Assembly (NCBI GenBank): GCA_018695085.1
Contig: JABHOU010000146.1
Span: 1 to 8,761 of the forward strand
Origin: Opitutia bacterium
GTDB lineage: Bacteria > Verrucomicrobiota > Verrucomicrobiia > Opitutales > Seribacteraceae
Direction: 5' to 3'
Length of the DNA stretch: 8,761 nt
The translations under genes were made by a program, and so were the position numbers. How positions within the stretch are numbered: the stretch's first letter is position 1; each line of letters begins with the position of its first letter. Positions 5,301-8,761 of the stretch are shown in pieces. The notes below the pieces were generated by a model. The model had not been told where the DNA came from. It was given only the letters and a program-made list of their open reading frames with translations, and did no database searches.

Positions 5301-6447
5301 TCTGCGCTCGAAGGAACTGACGCACGAACGGGCTATCCGCTTAACGCTTGCACGTGTATTGACCTCACCTGATTTTTTGTACCGCTTGGAAAAGCCGGGG
5401 CAAAAAAAGGTAGGTAGGAAATGGGAGCAGGTAAGTAATTTGGAGTTGGCCAATCGGCTTAGCTATTTCCTTTGGTCCTCGATGCCGGATGACGAACTGA
5501 TGCAGCTCATGAGCGTAAAGAAATCGGTGAATGACAATTTAATTGCTGGACAGGTTAAACGAATGCTTCGCGATCCGCGAATCAGGCGATTGGCGGTGGA
5601 GTTTGCATGCCAATGGCTGGACATTCGTGAATTCAATCTGGATGACGGCAAGAACGAGAGGCTTTATCCGCAGTTTGTGAACCTGCGCGGCTATATGTAC
5701 GAGGAGTCGGTACGGTTTTTCGAGGAACTTTTCCGCAATGATCACTCAATCCTCGATCTACTAGATGCTGACCATGCGTTTCTCAATGAATCGCTGGCCA
5801 AGCACTACGGTATCCGGGGCGTGAGCGGTCCCCAGTGGCGACGGGTGGCAGGGACGCGCGCCTTAGGCCGTGGCGGCATCCTCGGCATGGGCACAGTGCT
5901 GGCAAAACAATCTGGAGCCTCCCGTACAAGCCCGATTCTCAGAGGGAACTGGGTCTCGGAAACACTTTTGGGCGAACGCTTGCCCAAACCACCGGCGAAT
6001 GTCCCGGATCTCCCCGAGACCGTGCCGGAGGGATTGACGGCAAGGCAGTTGATTGAAAAACACAGTAGCGAGGCAGCGTGCGCAAAGTGTCATGCCAAGA
6101 TCGACCCATACGGATTCGCCTTGGAACAGTACGATGCGATTGGTCGGTTGCGCTCGAAAACTGTGGACACAAAAACGAAACTTATGGATGGCAATTCCAT
6201 TGAAGGTCTGACTGGATTACGGGAATATCTGCTAAATGAAAGACGAGAAGATGTGGTGCGTCAGTTCTGCAAAAAACTTTTGGGATACGCCTTGGGCCGG
6301 GAGGTGGGATTGTCGGACAAGCCCCTATTGGATTCTATGAGTGAACAGCTGGCAAAGAACGATTTCCGCTTCAGTATAGCGGTGGAGACAATTATCAAAA
6401 GCGAGCAGTTTCGGAGTATTCGCAATGTGGCGGCAAAAGAAAATTGA
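2344..6447 (+). CDS. Exported planctomycete-type cytochrome c protein with DUF1587/1595/1592/1588/1585 domains
   Basis: A 1367-residue protein. The basic N-terminus followed by a hydrophobic stretch (about residues 14-33) is a signal peptide or anchor, so it should act outside the cytoplasm. The first haem site C59-L-D-C62-H63 lies in a PSCyt1-like segment (CHSTKRQKGELDL). DUF1587 (about 143-207) starts RRLSNAEYTYTIQDLTG. A long middle region contains two beta-rich stretches (about 378-430 and 555-690) that look like carbohydrate-binding-type sandwiches (inference). C-terminal blocks in order are DUF1595 (957-1017, AERAWRRPLT...LTSPDFLYRLE), DUF1592 (1030-1158, LELANRLSYFLWSSMPDDEL), DUF1588 (1166-1270, RGGILGMGTVL) and DUF1585 (1289-1354). 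The second haem site C1246-A-K-C1249-H1250 lies inside DUF1588. It is longer than typical members (about 700-1000) because of the middle insert. No Shine-Dalgarno sequence precedes ATG 2344. The partner DUF1552 gene follows after 47 bp. The substrate is unknown; redox or polysaccharide-related roles have been proposed for such proteins. Confidence 0.93.
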   Translation: MAVCVRRNYRKERLFAVGLIFVLLGKAIIAMVAKGNQADFTELDKHFEGSVLSLMQKYCLDCHSTKRQKGELDLEQFAKLTDVRRAPKLWVKVVEMMTDEEMPPKKKPQLSAVERKVFLAWVENYLNAEALANEGDPGRVVLRRLSNAEYTYTIQDLTGVALEPTKEFPVDGAAGEGFMNVGDAMVMSPALVQKYLDAAKEVATHAVMTHDGIRFSLGRSRRDWADELIYEIRSIYNRHTSGTGATDKVYAWDPNALDRAMNTSGRVNLTPYFQALVDHRERLLKNPETAEVVAREEKLNTKYFQKLTELLTQKENPSLLLGQLRAELHGANPADVPGIAGDVTQWQGRLWSFGKVGQIGREGRASAWMNPVDSLTSSYELKLKLPANAKGEISVFLATGDAGDGGTNDFVRWSKPRLVLKDQPTIPLATANGLLARMSTLRRNELARTDKYLAVIAEARVQGQSIETFARGRGLNGKVLDNWVDAVQLAQFAVPKATGHYPGKIDKVGGYDDIRGWGLPATPSLIANKSTETIRFGTLTVPGRSVNMHPSPSLEAVIYWQSPMEGKIKLKGYFADSDSVGGNGAAWRVELLGDANTGTIAQGEFDNGKSGRFIPEQEYNIQRGDLLKLVVNARNRNHGYDTTEVALIITEQGGKKREWDLAKEVVDRVQESNPLADLFGNSKVWHFCSSTEELTTQATVPAGSTLAKWRLAVINRKPAAEIEKLAAAVQRVFAPKVGGVTGADEALRKQYTDSKGPLKWLHLALNGKILEDIEAKAPAILEYKLPGELVAGAEVVVNAALHPERGRNGTAQFLVSLIPPDAKAFLGQPMVTGADAGKKMQQAYADFRELFPSAMCHAQIVPVDEVVTMILYHREDEPLKRLMLSEDEADELDRLWDELYFVSQEPLLRVVSHEQLYEFATQDRKDLLSPLESLRISISKEAEAFREHLKKTEPIHFAAILDLAERAWRRPLTDTDRKDLHELYKTLRSKELTHERAIRLTLARVLTSPDFLYRLEKPGQKKVGRKWEQVSNLELANRLSYFLWSSMPDDELMQLMSVKKSVNDNLIAGQVKRMLRDPRIRRLAVEFACQWLDIREFNLDDGKNERLYPQFVNLRGYMYEESVRFFEELFRNDHSILDLLDADHAFLNESLAKHYGIRGVSGPQWRRVAGTRALGRGGILGMGTVLAKQSGASRTSPILRGNWVSETLLGERLPKPPANVPDLPETVPEGLTARQLIEKHSSEAACAKCHAKIDPYGFALEQYDAIGRLRSKTVDTKTKLMDGNSIEGLTGLREYLLNERREDVVRQFCKKLLGYALGREVGLSDKPLLDSMSEQLAKNDFRFSIAVETIIKSEQFRSIRNVAAKEN

Positions 6448-6494
6448 AATAACCAGAAACCATTTTATTCTAACAAACAACAGATAAAGGAAAC

Positions 6495-7799
6495 ATGACG
6501 AAACACGAGATTTCCAGAAGAAAAATGTTATGTGGATTGGGCGTAACGATGGCACTACCTTGGATGGAAAGCACACGAGTCTGGGGCGATGTTTCCAAAA
6601 GCACCAAGAAAGCCAGCGAGGCACCAACTCGCATGGCTATTCTCTTCGCCGGGTGCGGTTTCCACAAACACGAGTGGTGGGCCAAAGGCCAAGGCAAGGG
6701 CATGCAACTTGGCAAAGTCCTAGCTCCGCTAAGTGATTTCCGTGACAAGATGATTTTCATCCGCGGTCTCTACAACAAAGAGGCGCTGAAAGGGAACATC
6801 CACAGTTCGCAAACTGGAAACCTGCTTTCGGGTGCCCCTCTGGCCTCTGGTGGACGCATTCAATCGGGCACCAGCGTGGACCAGTACGTAGCGCAACGCA
6901 TTGGCCGCCAGAACAAGGTACCCAGCCTCGTTTTGGGCTGCGAAAAAGCCAACCCCGGTGTCCACAAGAATTACTCACTGCTGTATAGCTCGCATATCTC
7001 GTGGAGCAGTCCCAACACGCCCACTCCACTGGAAGTGTACCCGGCACTGGCGTTTGACCGTTTGTTTAAAAACAAAGCTCAGGTTGGTGACCAAAGCGTA
7101 CTCGATGCGGTATTGGAGGATGCCAAGGACTTGCGACGCAACATCAGTCGACTCGACCAACAGAAACTGGATGAATACCTCAACTCCGTACGTGAAGTGG
7201 AGCAGCGTATTGAAAGCGCCGGAAAACGCGGTGAAGTCCAGGGTTGGAGACCAACGCTCACCAAGCCCGACATGTCGCGACCCAAGGACGGTTATCCGCA
7301 GGATATCGTGGAGCACATGCGTCTGATGTGCGACATACTGGTACTCGCCTTTCAGACTGATACCACGCGCATCTGCACCCTGAAGCTCAACAACGACCAC
7401 GGCACCCTGCGCTTCCCTCACATTGGCGTGGACTACATGATACATCACCTTCTGTCGCACAACGACAGCGATGATTGGCTTAAGGTGAATCAGTTCTTCC
7501 TCAAGCAAATGGCCTATATCGCTCGTAGGCTAGACGGCATACAGGAAGGCGAGCGCACCTTGCTGGACAACACCATGTTAATGCTTTGCTCGAGCATGCT
7601 CACCGGTCACCACGATGCATCGCAACTGCCGGTCGTGATGCTTGGGGGTGGGGGTGGCCGCATCAAAGGCGGTCAAAACATTGACTATCTGGGGAAATCC
7701 GATCGTCAAATGAGCCGACTCTTTCTCAGCATGATGGACAAGATGGACATCCGCCCAGAGATCTTTGGCGACGCCGACAAACCTTTGCAAGAAATCTAG
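6495..7799 (+). CDS. DUF1552-family exported protein
   Basis: A 434-residue protein, about the usual length for DUF1552. The N-terminus EISRRKMLCGLGVTMALPWM is a Tat-type leader (S-R-R-K-M-L then a hydrophobic run), so it is probably exported folded. Family landmarks, as I recall them, run in order: the opening segment after the leader (about 44-60, GCGFHKHEWW), LAPLSDFRDKMIFIRGLY (about 76-93), HSSQTGNLLSGAP (about 103-115), SGTSVDQYVAQRIG (about 124-137), SHISWSSPNTPTPLEVYPAL (about 166-185), LDEYLNSVREVEQRIES (about 225-241), VLAFQTDTTRICTL (about 285-298) and a C-terminal TLLDNTMLMLCSSM (about 356-369), then a Gly-rich loop. AAAGGA lies about five bases before the ATG. With only 47 bp after the DUF1592 gene and no terminator between, the two form one operon, an arrangement seen repeatedly in Planctomycetes, Verrucomicrobia and some Myxobacteria. 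Biochemical function is not established. Confidence 0.93.
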   Translation: MTKHEISRRKMLCGLGVTMALPWMESTRVWGDVSKSTKKASEAPTRMAILFAGCGFHKHEWWAKGQGKGMQLGKVLAPLSDFRDKMIFIRGLYNKEALKGNIHSSQTGNLLSGAPLASGGRIQSGTSVDQYVAQRIGRQNKVPSLVLGCEKANPGVHKNYSLLYSSHISWSSPNTPTPLEVYPALAFDRLFKNKAQVGDQSVLDAVLEDAKDLRRNISRLDQQKLDEYLNSVREVEQRIESAGKRGEVQGWRPTLTKPDMSRPKDGYPQDIVEHMRLMCDILVLAFQTDTTRICTLKLNNDHGTLRFPHIGVDYMIHHLLSHNDSDDWLKVNQFFLKQMAYIARRLDGIQEGERTLLDNTMLMLCSSMLTGHHDASQLPVVMLGGGGGRIKGGQNIDYLGKSDRQMSRLFLSMMDKMDIRPEIFGDADKPLQEI

Positions 7800-7861
7800 T
7801 CAGCGGGCTCGATTGTCGGTTCGTGAAATGATGAGGATCTATTTCCAAAAGCTGATTACGA

Positions 7862-7893
7862 CTCGATTTGGTATTTTCAGCACCAATCTCGAG
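7862..7893 (+). terminator. Hairpin downstream of the DUF1552 gene, possible operon end
   Basis: CTCGA and TTGGT pair with ACCAA and TCGAG, giving ten base pairs interrupted by a small 1x2 internal loop, with a nine-base loop. It lies about 60 bases after the stop codon at 7797-7799. No T-run follows directly. A weaker TAGC/GCTA stem followed by TTTT lies at 7901-7918. It may be an mRNA 3' stabilising structure or a poor terminator. Confidence 0.35.
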
Positions 7894-7944
7894 ATGAGCT
7901 TAGCGATAATGCTATTTTGTATTTCGACTCCATACCGTTGAAGA

Positions 7945-7973
7945 TTGACCCCTTGATCAGTATTCTTTAGTAA
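7945..7973 (+). promoter_or_regulatory. Weak candidate promoter of the tRNA-Lys fragment
   Basis: TTGACC (7945-7950) followed 17 bases later by TAGTAA (7968-7973). The -35 is good and the -10 is poor. Its position about 20 bases before the first tRNA base is sensible for a tRNA gene. Confidence 0.25.
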
Positions 7974-7992
7974 ATTGAATCATTACCTTTTC

Positions 7993-8037
7993 GGGTCGGT
8001 AGCTCAATCGGTAGAGCAGTGGCCTTTTAAGCCATTG
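7993..8037 (+). tRNA. Truncated tRNA-Lys(UUU): 5' acceptor strand, D arm and anticodon arm only
   Basis: The sequence starts GGGTCGG (acceptor 5' strand), then TA, a D arm with GCTC (8002-8005) paired to GAGC (8014-8017) and a CGGTA loop. The anticodon arm is GTGGC/GCCAT with loop CTTTTAA, so the anticodon is TTT (8026-8028), for lysine. Resemblance to tRNA-Lys ends about 8037. No T arm, no CCGACCC acceptor partner and no CCA follow; the sequence turns to AT-rich DNA. It cannot give a functional tRNA as it stands. Loss of the 3' half just after the anticodon arm is the pattern expected at an integration junction inside a tRNA gene, or of a remnant carried by an element. A complete copy must exist elsewhere in the genome if this one is the chromosomal gene. 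A group I intron is unlikely because the anticodon loop is intact. Confidence 0.75.
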
Positions 8038-8152
8038 CCCTATAGGATTAAACACTTTTAGATTTATCTACAAATCGAGCCTATCCCAGATAATAATTGG
8101 GGAATAAACATAAATCGGGCACGCACTGCATTTAACTATATTACACTATTTT

Positions 8153-8215
8153 ATTGGCAACATACTGGCAATGGGCTTCATCTCAACCTTGCAATTGGCA
8201 ATAAACTGGCAATGG
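8153..8215 (+). repeat. Two 22-bp direct repeats, 41-bp offset
   Basis: ATTGGCAAcatACTGGCAATGG (8153-8174) and ATTGGCAAtaaACTGGCAATGG (8194-8215) differ at two positions. Each unit is itself two half-sites, TTGGCAA and CTGGCAA, eleven bases apart. The spacing (11 bp within and 41 bp between) puts the sites on the same face of the helix. Lying about 115 bp after the broken tRNA, they resemble arm-type binding sites of a tyrosine integrase. An iteron role is the alternative. Confidence 0.7.
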
Positions 8216-8412
8216 AATGATGTTGCAAATCGACTCCCCAGACTCAACAAGAACCACCTTTGATGGTTAATCTTTGAGGCTATGTGCATCGTGACTTTTC
8301 AGTCCTTGTCGATGCCGTAAACAAGTTACCTGAAATAGCGGCCTAAATAACCCCAAACCCCATGTGCCATTTTGTCGCAAAAAAGCGAATAGGCAATGCA
8401 ATTAGGAGGGAT

Positions 8413-8483
8413 CATATTGAGGCTCATATTAAAACCCCTCCCCTGAAACAGCCTCATCTGAAGCCATATTGGTCTCATATTGG
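8413..8483 (+). repeat. Four CATATT repeats in two pairs
   Basis: CATATT occurs at 8413, 8425, 8465 and 8476. Within each pair the spacing is 12 or 11 bases, and the pairs are about 40-50 bases apart. Three of the copies continue with G. GCTCATAT (8422-8429) also has an inverted partner ATATGAGC at 8508-8515, overlapping the candidate start of the next frame. The arrangement suggests cooperative regulator or accessory-protein binding upstream of the right-edge gene. Confidence 0.45.
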
Positions 8484-8509
8484 AGGTCGGTGGGGTGATC
8501 AGATCTGAT

Positions 8510-8761
8510 ATGAGCTTCTTAGCCGAGGTGTCTAGTGGATTATTCAAACATGATCAGACTCAAACGCTTAATCCCAGCAAGGCAGAAGCATAGTCCCGGA
8601 AATTGCCTTTTCCCTCCTTGTTGAAGCTCTTATTCAATGGGTCGGACGCGCAGTGGGTAGCTCAAAATTCAAAGACTGGGCTAAGGAAAATGACTGCGTC
8701 CTCAATGAAAAACATTTTCGGGAATTGCTCGAAGGACTAGCCCGCAAAGCCGACTACAAGG
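8510..8761 (+). pseudogene. Right-edge gene, partial and possibly frameshifted
   Basis: ATG 8510 opens a 27-residue frame (MSFLAEVSSGLFKHDQTQTL, then NPSKAEA) that stops at TAG 8591-8593. The frame one base earlier, open from 8572 to the window edge, has coding character: IVPEIAFSLLVEALIQWVGR, then SSKFKDWAKENDCVLNEKHF, then LLEGLARKADYK. That frame has no ATG, and its only in-window candidate start is GTG 8653, which has no ribosome site. A -1 shift between about 8572 and 8590 would join both parts. It may be a mutation, a sequencing error or a programmed shift. The protein looks helical, soluble and Lys/Glu-rich. I do not recognise it. Placed after an attachment-like region, it may be an element gene. 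Confidence 0.4.

Larger units (their letters stand above)
8041..8509. other. AT-rich non-coding stretch with repeat clusters
   Basis: I find no convincing gene on either strand in this stretch. The only longer minus-strand frame uses a TTG start without a ribosome site and has unremarkable composition. The DNA is markedly more AT-rich than the genes to the left. It holds the 22-bp direct repeats (8153-8215) and the CATATT repeats (8413-8483). It looks like the attachment or control region of a mobile element. Confidence 0.5.

Noticed and set aside
7993..8045. Group I intron inserted in tRNA-Lys
   Set aside because: Such introns interrupt the anticodon loop, which is intact here, and no 3' exon follows within the window.
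8153..8215. CRISPR array
   Set aside because: Only two repeat units of 22 bp with internal half-site structure and a 19-base gap; no further units or cas genes.
8326..8547. Minus-strand 73-residue frame
   Set aside because: Begins with TTG, has no ribosome site, and overlaps the repeat cluster and the plus-strand frame from 8510; no recognisable features.

Overview
The window looks like DNA from the Planctomycetes-Verrucomicrobia-Lentisphaerae side of the bacterial tree. The main evidence is its largest gene, which has two haem CxxCH motifs and the DUF1587/DUF1595/DUF1592/DUF1588/DUF1585 domain series. It is followed by a DUF1552 gene with a Tat-type leader, a pairing characteristic of those phyla. 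Base composition is mosaic. Single 60-base lines counted by hand give about 65% GC near 601-660, 53% near 5101-5160 and 33% near 8101-8160. This suggests that DNA of different histories has been joined.

Left block (1 to about 1471, minus strand): a compact cassette read right to left. A 161-residue protein with an ideal Shine-Dalgarno sequence comes first. Three tiny membrane proteins (59, 56 and 76 residues) follow, joined by ATGA stop/start overlaps. Last is a DUF932-family protein that runs off the left edge and was found by translating the edge directly. A hairpin with a T-run lies in the leader of the first gene. The content and packing suggest a plasmid, phage or integrative element. 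The 161-residue protein and DUF932 hint at DNA-handling functions, but no exact role can be read from the sequence.

Middle (about 1690-2280, plus strand): an unrecognised secreted or membrane-anchored protein with a transmembrane segment and a Gly/Asp/Asn linker encoded by a 21-bp tandem repeat. Its coding signal appears to jump frame near 2090-2110, so the gene is probably frameshifted or is two overlapping genes.

Core (2304-7799, plus strand): the two-gene unit of a 1367-residue exported cytochrome-like protein and a DUF1552 protein, separated by 47 bp. A candidate promoter with an inverted repeat in its spacer lies so close to the first ATG that the mRNA may be almost leaderless.

Right block (about 7860-8761): a downstream hairpin, then the 5' part of a tRNA-Lys(UUU) gene that stops being a tRNA just after the anticodon arm. 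AT-rich non-coding DNA follows, with paired 22-bp direct repeats and a second family of CATATT repeats. At the right edge is a partial, possibly frameshifted gene. The broken tRNA followed by spaced direct repeats looks like an attachment junction of a tyrosine-recombinase element, with the rest of the element (or its scar) probably continuing to the right of the window.
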